From assembly GCA_040218535.1 (NCBI GenBank), contig JAVJRG010000005.1, positions 1,178,001-1,242,000 on the forward strand: a DNA stretch of 64,000 bases, read 5' to 3'. Below, one piece after another: positions 27,131 through 35,477 of the stretch (positions are counted from its first letter, which is position 1; every line of letters begins with the position of its first letter). Source of the DNA: Lacipirellulaceae bacterium. Its GTDB lineage: Bacteria; Planctomycetota; Planctomycetia; Pirellulales; Lacipirellulaceae. The notes beneath the pieces are model-generated. The model had not been told where the DNA came from. It saw only the letters and a list, made by a program, of their open reading frames with translations, and ran no database searches. Both the position numbers and the translations under genes were made by a program.

Positions 27131-27742
27131 ATGAGCCGTCGACCGATTTCCAAAGTCTCTGCCGTTCTCTCAAACGTTTGCTTGCTAGCTGCGGCACTGC
27201 TGGTCGGCTGCAGCCAGGATTCCACGAGTGAACCGCAAAAAACCACGCCCTCCACGGGGTCTGTGGCCGTGATCGACCTCGACCGGGTTGCTCAGCAATT
27301 GGGGCAGGACAAACGGATCACCCAGACGCTGACGGCTAGCCAGACCAACTTGCAGCAGCAATTGACCAAGCTTGCGCAGAATTACCAGCAGCAGATCACA
27401 CAAAAGAAACAGGCTGCGGAAGGAGCGACAACAGGCGACAACGCAATTCAGCTTGCCAGTTTCCAACGGGAAGCCAGCGCGAAACTGAATGAAGCACGCC
27501 AACAGGTGACACGCGACTTGGCAAGCCAGCGGAGCCAATTGATCGCCAGTTTCAGGCAACAAATTAAGCCCTACGCCCGTGAAGCCGCACGAGCCCGCGG
27601 CCTATCGGTGATCGTCACCAATAACGACAGCGTGATCTACGACTACGTAGCGTCCGTCGACATTACCGACGATGTGGTGAAGGCAATCACCAGCCGTCAA
27701 CAAAACGCACCAACTGCATCGAAGTTCCCTGGCTCAAACTAG
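27131..27742 (+). CDS. OmpH/Skp-family lipoprotein
   Basis: 203 aa from the ATG at 27131, which gives a lipoprotein signal peptide with lipobox LVGC. The rest is a Skp-like fold: a short beta segment (VAVIDLDRVAQQLG), long Gln-rich helices that would form a coiled coil, and a final beta strand (LSVIVTNNDSVIYDY). Skp proteins chaperone outer-membrane proteins in the periplasm; this one is lipid-anchored. It diverges from the beta-helix protein gene, a possible client. The frame is open to 26867, but those codons lack similarity. Confidence 0.83.
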   Translation: MSRRPISKVSAVLSNVCLLAAALLVGCSQDSTSEPQKTTPSTGSVAVIDLDRVAQQLGQDKRITQTLTASQTNLQQQLTKLAQNYQQQITQKKQAAEGATTGDNAIQLASFQREASAKLNEARQQVTRDLASQRSQLIASFRQQIKPYAREAARARGLSVIVTNNDSVIYDYVASVDITDDVVKAITSRQQNAPTASKFPGSN

Positions 27743-28614
27743 CGTCGACGACGCGATAGCCCGAACACGGCGGTCGCAGCAGACAACAGCAGAACGCTCG
27801 CGGGTTCCGGCACGCCTGCGGCACTCGCACTTGCGACGACGCTTGGGGCCAAGGTCTCTTGAATTCCCAGCGATCGTTGGATGGCGTTTATTAGAGAGAA
27901 GTCTTCGGGCACGTCTAAGATCGTTACGTCTTGGATGACAACGAGCTCGTTTTCATTAACGACAGGGATGTCACTGAATGCGAGACTGTTACCTAGTTGT
28001 GCGGTCAAATCAATCTTCTCAAGGTTTAGAATCGGCCTTAGTGACTCAAAGTCTTCGATCTCTGCAAAGGCAATAAAGCCTTGGCCATCTAGTCCGCGGT
28101 CGTCTTCGTCATCAGGGTCGCCATTGTTGTCAATCAGATTGATAAAAAAACTATTCGTCCCAGAATCGGGATTAGTGGTTCGAGTATTTGGGAAAGGTGA
28201 AAGTGCTAAACTCACAGTTCCGCGACTATTTGAGAGTCCTTCTGCTTCAGACATAAGTAAATCGTCATCTACGAGAACGGGCGGATTAGTCTCAATTGAC
28301 TGGAATAATTGAGCAAACGCAGCGGTACTTGCTGGAAAGGCGGAAAGGCCACCCATTTGCAGGGCAAAATCCGAGTCGTCCTGCATGTCTCTGTCAGTAT
28401 CGATGTCATCGTCGCGATTGATCGCAGAAAAGTGGTAGCGCCCCAAAGCCACGTAACCCAAGAAGTTATCCACGTGGTCTTGCAGATCGGGATTGTTGCT
28501 TGGGTTCAAATTAATGTTGAAGCTGCCAACATTGGTGTCGAATCGCACCGTTTGGGCCGTCGCCGTGGAGACAAAGAGGGTGAGGCAAATAAAGAGCAGG
28601 GCAATCTTACGCAT
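27739..28614 (-). CDS. Cyclophilin-type peptidyl-prolyl isomerase with PEP-CTERM tail
   Basis: 291 aa. Signal peptide (ALLFICLTLFVSTATA), then a divergent cyclophilin domain: VRFDTNVGSFNINLNP, VDNFLGYVALGRY, GTVSLALSP, SGTNSFFINLIDN, LDGQGFIAFAEI. The C-terminus carries VPEPASVLLLSAATAV plus RRRR, a PEP-CTERM sorting signal. Likely an extracytoplasmic foldase or a structural protein using the fold; the catalytic Arg is not obvious. Its stop codon overlaps that of the convergent Skp-like gene in the sequence CTAG (27739-27742). Confidence 0.85.
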   Translation of the reverse strand: MRKIALLFICLTLFVSTATAQTVRFDTNVGSFNINLNPSNNPDLQDHVDNFLGYVALGRYHFSAINRDDDIDTDRDMQDDSDFALQMGGLSAFPASTAAFAQLFQSIETNPPVLVDDDLLMSEAEGLSNSRGTVSLALSPFPNTRTTNPDSGTNSFFINLIDNNGDPDDEDDRGLDGQGFIAFAEIEDFESLRPILNLEKIDLTAQLGNSLAFSDIPVVNENELVVIQDVTILDVPEDFSLINAIQRSLGIQETLAPSVVASASAAGVPEPASVLLLSAATAVFGLSRRRR

Positions 28615-28834
28615 CGACTCGGTTCCTATTGAAAAGTGCCGCTTCTGGTGAGTTGATCTTCAGCATTTATCATAATCACCCGGTTCGAATCGGGCCTCTT
28701 TTCAGGCCATCAATCGGCAGAATTCAGAGCCTGGGGCTGGAATACCCGTCATTTTCGTCGTCCCAGGTGGGACTAACCCTTACGACTGGAACGCCGCAGG
28801 ACGACTTCTACTTTCGTCCTTTCAAAGCGGCAGC

Positions 28835-29806
28835 CTATCTGAGAACACGAATCCAACTAAGAAACGCCACAAGTAGAATCAAGACTGCGCTCGGTTCCGG
28901 TACGGCATGGGTAGAAGAAGCTGAGGGACTTGGGCCGACACCGTAGTTGCTAGTCCAATTACTGAGGTCCATCGCTCCGTAGACATTCGCGGTGTTCTGC
29001 TGCCAGCTTAGAAAGTCCCCGCCCTCAACGTCGCCATTGCCGTCCAGGTCCCCCGGCGTCAGAACCGTCGCTTCAAGGCGAACATCGTCGAAATCAACTT
29101 CGATATCCGACAGCGGAAAGTCGGGATCAAGTTCGTTTAAGTTCACCAGCCTGATGCCCAAGTCGTTGCCGAGTTGCGGATGTTCAGCGCCGGTGACGAA
29201 GGTGATCGTGCTTGTCGCAAATTCACCGTCGTCGATCAAGCCGGCAAGCGAGTTATTGTCAGACTCAAGGTCCACTTCCACGCCACCAGGGTTGCGAGCG
29301 AACAGATCTATCCGGTATCCCGGGAAGCCTTCTAGCGGGAAGAACGACCCGTTCATGGCAGTTGCCGAGTCGATGTCGCCGACCTCAACTTGCAGTGTGT
29401 AGAGTGTATTCGGTTGCAACGTGTCGCTAAGAATCTGCTGCAGGCCGTACTCACCTTGGCCGTCGCTTCCTTGAAAATTGAAGGCAATAGCTACGCGTTG
29501 CCCCTCGGGTGCACCGGCGGGGAAGTTCGCGTAGACGCCCGGATTGGCAACCGGCTCCGGCTCGAAGGGAGTCAGCGTCCCAATGAAATACGTGCCACCG
29601 GCGCCGCCACCTGTAATGCCACTAGGGTCGTAAAGGTCCCAGCCGTTGAGCGGACCAAACGTAAACTCATTGAATGGTGACTCACCCGTGATGTCCTCGA
29701 ACCCAGGGTTCAAGACGTTCAGAGGTACTGCTAGGCAGGGAGAACTCACGCTCAGCAGAAACAGCAACAGAGACGATCTCCTCAACGTTTTGATTGAGTC
29801 ATTCAC
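28835..29806 (-). CDS. PEP-CTERM secreted protein with dockerin-like segment
   Basis: 323 aa. Signal peptide (SLLLFLLSVSSPCLA), a galactose-binding-like beta domain (NPGFEDITGE, GPLNGWDLYDP, ALQ-like YGLQQILSDTLQPNTLYTL), a short calcium-loop repeat of dockerin type (GDLDGNGDVEGGDFLSWQQN) and a PEP-CTERM tail (VPEPSAVLILLVAFLSW, basic end). The dockerin-like loops could bind calcium or a cohesin partner. Nothing downstream reads as its operon mate. Confidence 0.83.
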   Translation of the reverse strand: MNDSIKTLRRSSLLLFLLSVSSPCLAVPLNVLNPGFEDITGESPFNEFTFGPLNGWDLYDPSGITGGGAGGTYFIGTLTPFEPEPVANPGVYANFPAGAPEGQRVAIAFNFQGSDGQGEYGLQQILSDTLQPNTLYTLQVEVGDIDSATAMNGSFFPLEGFPGYRIDLFARNPGGVEVDLESDNNSLAGLIDDGEFATSTITFVTGAEHPQLGNDLGIRLVNLNELDPDFPLSDIEVDFDDVRLEATVLTPGDLDGNGDVEGGDFLSWQQNTANVYGAMDLSNWTSNYGVGPSPSASSTHAVPEPSAVLILLVAFLSWIRVLR

Positions 29807-30044
29807 GTATTCTTGCTTTCAACACAGTTCACATGTATAGCTAGCATGTACTGAGCTACTCTAATTGTATCATCAAGTTCTGCTAGCTAATCCGGACATC
29901 GGCGAACTGAAAAGTAGCGACCTGCCATGGATCTTGCTTGAGGGATAGAGTCCTGAGCTAGATGCTAGCACCAATGCGCCTGGTTTAGCCTCCGCAAAAT
30001 AGTCTGCCTAACCTGGACGCTTGAAATAACCGATATCCTTTCCC

Positions 30045-32216
30045 ATGGGGGGGAACAACGACAAGAAGTGTCTCATGCTGCGCCTACGGTGTAGCCTTGC
30101 GCTATGCGCTGCCCTCATTTCGGGCTGCCGCTCTCCCTCCCAGATCGCCTTTTCCGAGCCCGGCTACCAGCCTTCGCAAGTCGCACCATCACATCCGTCG
30201 TCGGTGGAGCAATGTAGCTACGTTTCTTCAGAAACGCTTCCGCAACCTGCGAACGCTGAAGCTTCGCCTTTTGAGAGTCCTCCGCTAGCGAATCTTGAGT
30301 CGCTCTCGATTGACGAGGCTCTACAATTCGCCCTGCAGCACTCCGATATCGCTCGCTCCATTGATGACGATGAGGTCATTGTGGAGCAGGCTACCGGGTA
30401 CGACGCACCGATCTCTCAGGAAGCGGTTCGAGAAGCACTAGCCGCGTTCGATACTAGTCTTGAGACGACGTTCGCCTGGAATCGATTCGAGGGGCCGCCC
30501 AACTCGTTCTTCGGACCGGGCATCGATCGTGAAGACCGTCGTGACGAAGCCACCTTTGCCACGGGACTGACGAAGCTCTGGCAACGGGGGACGCAGACGC
30601 GTGTCGGCTACAACCCGACACCCGGCTATCTCTTCTTCCCCGCGGGCTCCACCGGTTTTAACCCCACACATGTCGCGGCTTTCGAGATCGAAGTCCGTCA
30701 ACCTGTGCTGCAAGGGGGTGGGCTGGAAGTAAACAGCGCGCCGATTTACGTGGCCCAACTGCAAGCGGATCAATCTGCCTGGGAATTTAAAGAAGCTCTC
30801 TTGGAGATGGTGCAGAACGTCGAGACCGCCTACTGGGAACTGTACGCCGCTCGCGTGGCACGCCAAGTGTTGGAAGAGCAGGCACCATTGATTGAAGAAG
30901 TAGTGCGTGTCGAAGAAGCCAACCTTGCCGTTGACCGATCCGTGAAAGCGGATCTGGCGAGGGCACGGTCGCAACTCTACCGGCTCCAACAACGGACGAT
31001 CGAGGCTGATCGGACGATTCGCGAGCGTGAACTTCGTCTAGGTAGCCTGATCGGCCTCGGAGCCAACTGCCGCGTCTCGATTGAACTGTCGACTCCGCCT
31101 CCCACCGCTCCAATGTTCGTCGACAAACACGCTTCGATCCAGCGAGCGATCAACCAACAGCCGCTCTTGGTCCAGCGCAGAATTCGCGCCCGAATTCGCG
31201 AACTAGAAACGCGGGTCGCAAGCAACCAGTACTTGCCTCGATTTGAGTTACAGGCACTCTATCGGGCCAACGGTCTGGAAGACGATCTTGGGAACGCCCT
31301 GAAGATGATGGTCGAACAGGATTTCTACGATTGGCAGTTCGGGGCAGCTTTCTCGGTGCCACTGGGACGAAACGGCCCCCGTGCCCGTTTGCGTGCCGCA
31401 GAGTTACAGCTCGCGCGAGAGCAAGCCCAGCTTCGCGAACAGGTTCGTCTGACGGTGTTTCAGATCGACGAAATCCACACGCGAATCGAAGCGCTACATG
31501 CAGGCTATCGAGCCGCCAAGCAGCGTGAGAAACAAGCGAAGTTGTGGCTAGAAGGTGCCCAGATTCGCTACAAGAATCCACCGCCGGCGGGACGGAGCGT
31601 CAACTGGATGTTGGTGGCTCTCAACGATTTGCTTCTCGCGCTGCAAGAATCCTCCGATGCTGCCGAGGAACGAGCGCAGTTGTTGGCGGACTACAATGCG
31701 GAATTGGCGCGCCTGCAGCAAGTTGAGGGGAATCTGCTCAACAAATACAACGTCTGTCTGCAGGACGAGCCACTCAGCGAGGACCTCATCGAGCAGCTTC
31801 CGGCCATAGCCATTCCCAAGCAAGAGCCCAAGGTCGAGGAATTGGAGAAGGGGAAGGAAGGCAAACTTCAAGATCAAGACAACAGCGCATTCATGCGTGT
31901 GTCACCCGAGATCGTGTTCGAGGGAGCACCAGAGCCCCCGCAACAATCTGAACTCGAGTCCTTAGAATTGCTCCCTCAAGTGGGACCCCCCCAGGCGACT
32001 GCTCGAATTAGAGGTATCACACCTGTCGAAAACGGCGTTTCCGCTGACTGGACCGTTCTTCCACCGCTAGAAGAAATCCCAAGTGGAGAGGCCCCGACGC
32101 TGCAAACGCCCAAATCAGGTTTGGTTGATAATCCCTACTTCAGACCAAATGTCAGCACTGCGGTGCGTCCCGGAGAAGGGAACGAAAGTGGACCCCGCGA
32201 TGTAAGTCGCCGCTAA
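30045..32216 (+). CDS. TolC-family outer-membrane efflux protein
   Basis: 723 aa; the ATG at 30075 is an equally good start. The N-terminus has a lipobox (LISGC), so it is probably a lipoprotein. Two OEP repeats follow (~residues 85-590) with long helices (VQNVETAYWELYAARVARQV, LRAAELQLAREQAQLREQVR) and barrel strands, as in TolC/OprM. The last ~120 residues are a Pro/Glu-rich extension seldom present in TolC. Forms the outer-membrane channel of a tripartite export system. It converges on the M50-HlyD fusion gene, its likely adaptor. Confidence 0.9.
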   Translation: MGGNNDKKCLMLRLRCSLALCAALISGCRSPSQIAFSEPGYQPSQVAPSHPSSVEQCSYVSSETLPQPANAEASPFESPPLANLESLSIDEALQFALQHSDIARSIDDDEVIVEQATGYDAPISQEAVREALAAFDTSLETTFAWNRFEGPPNSFFGPGIDREDRRDEATFATGLTKLWQRGTQTRVGYNPTPGYLFFPAGSTGFNPTHVAAFEIEVRQPVLQGGGLEVNSAPIYVAQLQADQSAWEFKEALLEMVQNVETAYWELYAARVARQVLEEQAPLIEEVVRVEEANLAVDRSVKADLARARSQLYRLQQRTIEADRTIRERELRLGSLIGLGANCRVSIELSTPPPTAPMFVDKHASIQRAINQQPLLVQRRIRARIRELETRVASNQYLPRFELQALYRANGLEDDLGNALKMMVEQDFYDWQFGAAFSVPLGRNGPRARLRAAELQLAREQAQLREQVRLTVFQIDEIHTRIEALHAGYRAAKQREKQAKLWLEGAQIRYKNPPPAGRSVNWMLVALNDLLLALQESSDAAEERAQLLADYNAELARLQQVEGNLLNKYNVCLQDEPLSEDLIEQLPAIAIPKQEPKVEELEKGKEGKLQDQDNSAFMRVSPEIVFEGAPEPPQQSELESLELLPQVGPPQATARIRGITPVENGVSADWTVLPPLEEIPSGEAPTLQTPKSGLVDNPYFRPNVSTAVRPGEGNESGPRDVSRR

Positions 32217-32227
32217 GAGCACTGCTT

Positions 32228-32328
32228 AGGACCAACGGAAAAATAACTTCTCCATTGCCCCCTCGCCCCTATGGGGAGAGGGCAGGGTGAGGGGCTAAGA
32301 ATACGGAAGTTGTTAATCCGTCGGTCCT
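32228..32328. repeat. Palindromic element, family E copy 2
   Basis: Arms AGGACCAACGGA and TCCGTCGGTCCT, with ATAACTTC/GAAGTTGT inside, enclose CCCCTCGCCCC, GGGGAGAGGG and AGGGTGAGGGG. Same core as 11125-11234. It fills the gap between the convergent tolC-type and fusion genes and may end both transcripts. Confidence 0.75.
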
Positions 32329-32332
32329 TGGC

Positions 32333-34822
32333 TTACCACCACCAGAATTCCGTTCGGAGGTAACGCCTCGCCCGATCAAGTGCGATGCCCCCCACCGAGC
32401 GCTGCTTGCCGTAGATGCGTGCGTAGCCGGTCATCCCCGAGAGCAGTTGGGCGTCTTCCTGGTTGAGTTTGCAATAGACGATCACCTTGCCAGGCACGAC
32501 GGTATTGGGAACCGTCGGGGCAGCGGAAGCCGTGGGCGTGGTTTCCATTTTCGCCGCCGGTGCTGTCCGCACGACTTCCGTTTCAAAGGTGCGCATCGGC
32601 ATGCTTCGCGCGCGAAGTTCTACGCGTTGGCCGGGCATGACTTTCAAAACATCAGACTCGGAAATGGCAATCTCGGTGGCCATGTCGGCAAGGTCCTCGA
32701 TAATGCACACCACGGTTCCCGTTGGTACATACTTGCCGTTCAATTCGTGCATGTGAGGTGTGGTCACGATGCCATCGACGGGGCTGCGCAAGACGATCCG
32801 GCTCTTGAGATGCTCAAGGTACTTCAGTTCCTCGGTGAGCCGCGCGAGGCGTGCTCTCTCAGCCTCTGCTTCTTCAGGATGTCCACCAGCTTCGAGGAGC
32901 GTGAGCTTCGATCGCTCGTCGGCAAGCTCCTTCTCACGACGTGCTAACTCAGCTTCCGCTTCGACGGTTCCCTTGGCCACCCGAGAACGCATCTTCGCGT
33001 GGGCGAAGTCGTGCTTCAGAGTTGAGATGCGCAGCTTCGTCTTTTCGCTGAGGAGCTGTTCTCCCGATAGGGCCTGCTGCTGGTGCAACTTCTCAGAATG
33101 GGCGAGTGAAAGCTCTCCGAACTCGACCTCGGCTTCGTGCTGCAGGATTTCGTGTTTGATTTGGATGATCTCCTCGTCGTAGGAGGCCTTAGCGCTTTTA
33201 AGATCTTGCTTCCCCAAAGCAACCCAGTTCTCAACACGCTTGACTCGCAACCTCTGCTCAGCGACTTCTTCGGGGCGAGGGCCGACTTCGAGACGGCGTA
33301 GATTGGCTTTGGATTCGCGTATCTCCGCGTGCTTCTTCGTCAGGTTGACTTCGAGGTCGGGGATTTCAATGCGGGCAATAATATCGCCAGCGTTAACGCG
33401 GCTCCCTTCGGAGACGATAATCTCCTTTAGGAACCCTGCCTCCAGCGCGTTGACTTCAATGTGGGTCGTTGGTCGAACCGAGAAATTTCCAGACACCCGA
33501 TCTTGCATCGGCACAAGGCTGGCAACGACAGGAATGCCGAGGAGCACGAGTAACCAAACCAACGCCCTACCTCTACGTTTTGCGAACATTTTTGTCATCT
33601 CCCCGGCGGACAAACCGCGTAATAAATTCTTGCCGATGACTAACGGCATCAACACTGCCACGAAGATTCCGATGGGTCCAAGCTGCACACTGCTTAAGCT
33701 GTGCAACTTGATCAGTCCGTAAACCATGCCCCAGAGAATCGTGGCGATAAACAGCCAGCTTGCCATTCCATAATAAAACAAAAATCGACCATGAGGCTCA
33801 GGTTTCGGACGTCTCCCGCCCCAGAGAAGCCAACGAACGGTCTGCATGAATCGTTTCCGGCCACGGTCGAAGAGATTCGGTAGCCGCATGGCGTCGCTGA
33901 GCAGGTAGTACCCATCTAGCTTAATCAGCGGATTGAAATTAAAGAAACTCCGCCCCCCACAGATGGTTGCGGCCATCCAAGCGAAGTAGTTCAAGGAAGT
34001 TTCAGGGGCTGAGGCCCGCCAAACGAGGGTGGCGACAGCCCAAATCACCAGATCAGAGTAGCCACCTGCCGCTCCCACCCACAAACGTTTTCGCCGCTCA
34101 CGGAACAACCAAGCGTCGGAAACATTGCAGTAAAAACAGGGCATAAAGAACAGCGCCAAGAAACCAATCTCGTGGACTTCTCCGCCATAGTGCTTGCAGG
34201 TGAGCCCATGAGCGAATTCATGAATCAGCGTCACAAAGAAGATCAGCACCCACACCAGGGCGATCGTCTTCCAGGTGATTGCCTCCGGGAACGAGCTGAT
34301 CCAGTGGGCACGGTTGACATAAGCGGTTGCCGCGGCGAAAAGCATCAGTGCGATACTGAAAACCACAAAGCCTTGTGTCCACAGAAAACGCACCTTGGGC
34401 TCGAGCCACGTTAAGATCGGATCCGGATCGAAGAACGGGATTCGCCAATTCAGCAGTGTTTGGTCACTCGCTTGGCTTCTTTTGGCTTTCTTGTGGGGAG
34501 TCGGAGTGACCGCTTCCGAATCCTTCCCCACGACGGGGTCTTGAAGTAGTCCGCGACGGCCGGCGAGATCGACAAATTCTTTGACATCTTTCGCTGACAC
34601 CGATTCTTTGAATCGTGTCTCGAACGCTTCTCGAATAGCAGCCCCGTCATGCTCACCGTCTAATAGCGAGAAGAGATAATGCTCGTGTTCGCCGACGTGA
34701 AAGAATTTTCCCGAGTCGGGGTCCTTAACAACATAGTTCCCGGGGGATGAGTCTTCTCGAATGACAAGAGTCGACCGCAATCGAGGACGAACTTCAGGTT
34801 GCCGCAACGTCGAGGAAGGCAT
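32333..34822 (-). CDS. Fusion of PqqD-like domain, M50 site-2 protease and HlyD adaptor
   Basis: 829 aa. Residues ~15-100 look like a PqqD/RiPP-recognition fold (YVVKDPDSGKFFHVGEHEHY, LLDGEHDG, GRRGLLQD). Next comes a multi-pass M50 (site-2 protease) domain (~130-430) with HEFAH at 201-205 and the second metal motif NPLIKLDGYY at 297-306. After a final membrane segment (~420-440) an HlyD adaptor follows: lipoyl half-motif VNALEAGFLKEIIVSEGSRV, long coiled coil (~485-670) and beta-barrel part. Proteins of the YydH type join a peptide protease to export. No ABC ATPase is nearby. Only 37 bp separate it from the ParB-like gene. Confidence 0.88.
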   Translation of the reverse strand: MPSSTLRQPEVRPRLRSTLVIREDSSPGNYVVKDPDSGKFFHVGEHEHYLFSLLDGEHDGAAIREAFETRFKESVSAKDVKEFVDLAGRRGLLQDPVVGKDSEAVTPTPHKKAKRSQASDQTLLNWRIPFFDPDPILTWLEPKVRFLWTQGFVVFSIALMLFAAATAYVNRAHWISSFPEAITWKTIALVWVLIFFVTLIHEFAHGLTCKHYGGEVHEIGFLALFFMPCFYCNVSDAWLFRERRKRLWVGAAGGYSDLVIWAVATLVWRASAPETSLNYFAWMAATICGGRSFFNFNPLIKLDGYYLLSDAMRLPNLFDRGRKRFMQTVRWLLWGGRRPKPEPHGRFLFYYGMASWLFIATILWGMVYGLIKLHSLSSVQLGPIGIFVAVLMPLVIGKNLLRGLSAGEMTKMFAKRRGRALVWLLVLLGIPVVASLVPMQDRVSGNFSVRPTTHIEVNALEAGFLKEIIVSEGSRVNAGDIIARIEIPDLEVNLTKKHAEIRESKANLRRLEVGPRPEEVAEQRLRVKRVENWVALGKQDLKSAKASYDEEIIQIKHEILQHEAEVEFGELSLAHSEKLHQQQALSGEQLLSEKTKLRISTLKHDFAHAKMRSRVAKGTVEAEAELARREKELADERSKLTLLEAGGHPEEAEAERARLARLTEELKYLEHLKSRIVLRSPVDGIVTTPHMHELNGKYVPTGTVVCIIEDLADMATEIAISESDVLKVMPGQRVELRARSMPMRTFETEVVRTAPAAKMETTPTASAAPTVPNTVVPGKVIVYCKLNQEDAQLLSGMTGYARIYGKQRSVGGIALDRARRYLRTEFWWW

Positions 34823-34859
34823 GATGGCGATTTACCTGACTGAGCAATAGCTCCTTGGC

Positions 34860-35324
34860 CTACTCGTCATCAACTTTCGCGAAGGTCTGAACCGGTTTCC
34901 GCAGCAAGATTTCCTTGCTTTCTTCTTCGGTCAGTATGTAGGCAAAATAAGGCTTGCCAAGTTCCAGGCAGCGAGCCGCACGGTGATTGCCGTCAATCAA
35001 CACATGGGCATGGATCTCCTCACCATCATCGGCATGACAGAAGACATGAGAGATGATGCCAGGCTTTGTCGGGTCGACATGAGAAACGTGGTCTCGATCG
35101 ATGCGACTATTCTCGACGCTGAGCCGCACGCTTTCTTCTTCGACCTCAACAGGCTCGCGTCCGTCCTGCACCATTTCCATGGCGAGCTCCACATCGAAGA
35201 TAAAGTTCTTTCCCCAGTATTTATAAGTTGCGTCGCGGTTTTTCTTGCGACGACAGCACTCAGGGACCTTTTGCTTTTTCTTGGACTTCGAACTCTTCAA
35301 AGCTGATTTCTTTGCCTTCGACAT
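34860..35324 (-). CDS. ParB/sulfiredoxin-fold protein
   Basis: 154 aa from the ATG at 35324; the frame is open to 35429 without similarity. Lys-rich N-terminus (KKSALKSSKSKKKQK), two Cys in PECCRRKK, then a ParB/Srx-like core whose nucleotide-binding loop reads HVLIDGNHRAARCLELGKPY. The same loop (D-G-x-H/T-R) occurs in free-serine kinases of the SerK/SbnI type as well as in ParB. No DNA-binding helix-turn-helix follows. It lies directly upstream of the protease-exporter fusion in one probable operon. Kinase activity is only a hypothesis. Confidence 0.72.
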   Translation of the reverse strand: MSKAKKSALKSSKSKKKQKVPECCRRKKNRDATYKYWGKNFIFDVELAMEMVQDGREPVEVEEESVRLSVENSRIDRDHVSHVDPTKPGIISHVFCHADDGEEIHAHVLIDGNHRAARCLELGKPYFAYILTEEESKEILLRKPVQTFAKVDDE

Positions 35325-35385
35325 GGGCACGGCCTCGTTAAAACGTCGCAAACTTGAGAAAAGAAAAACTGAGATGAGAATAAAT

Positions 35386-35419
35386 CCGGCGCTGGAAAGC
35401 AGTTGCTCTCCAGCGCCGG
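35386..35419 (-). terminator. Hairpin between repeat protein and ParB-like gene
   Basis: CCGGCGCTGGA (35386-35396) pairs exactly with TCCAGCGCCGG (35409-35419). On the minus strand ATTTATTCT follows, a weak T-rich tail. It would cut most transcripts after the repeat gene and let some reach the downstream genes. Confidence 0.6.
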
Positions 35420-35477
35420 TCGACATCAATCATCACTTCACAATCAGATGTGAAGTTGCAGCCGGGTAGCGCCTCCC

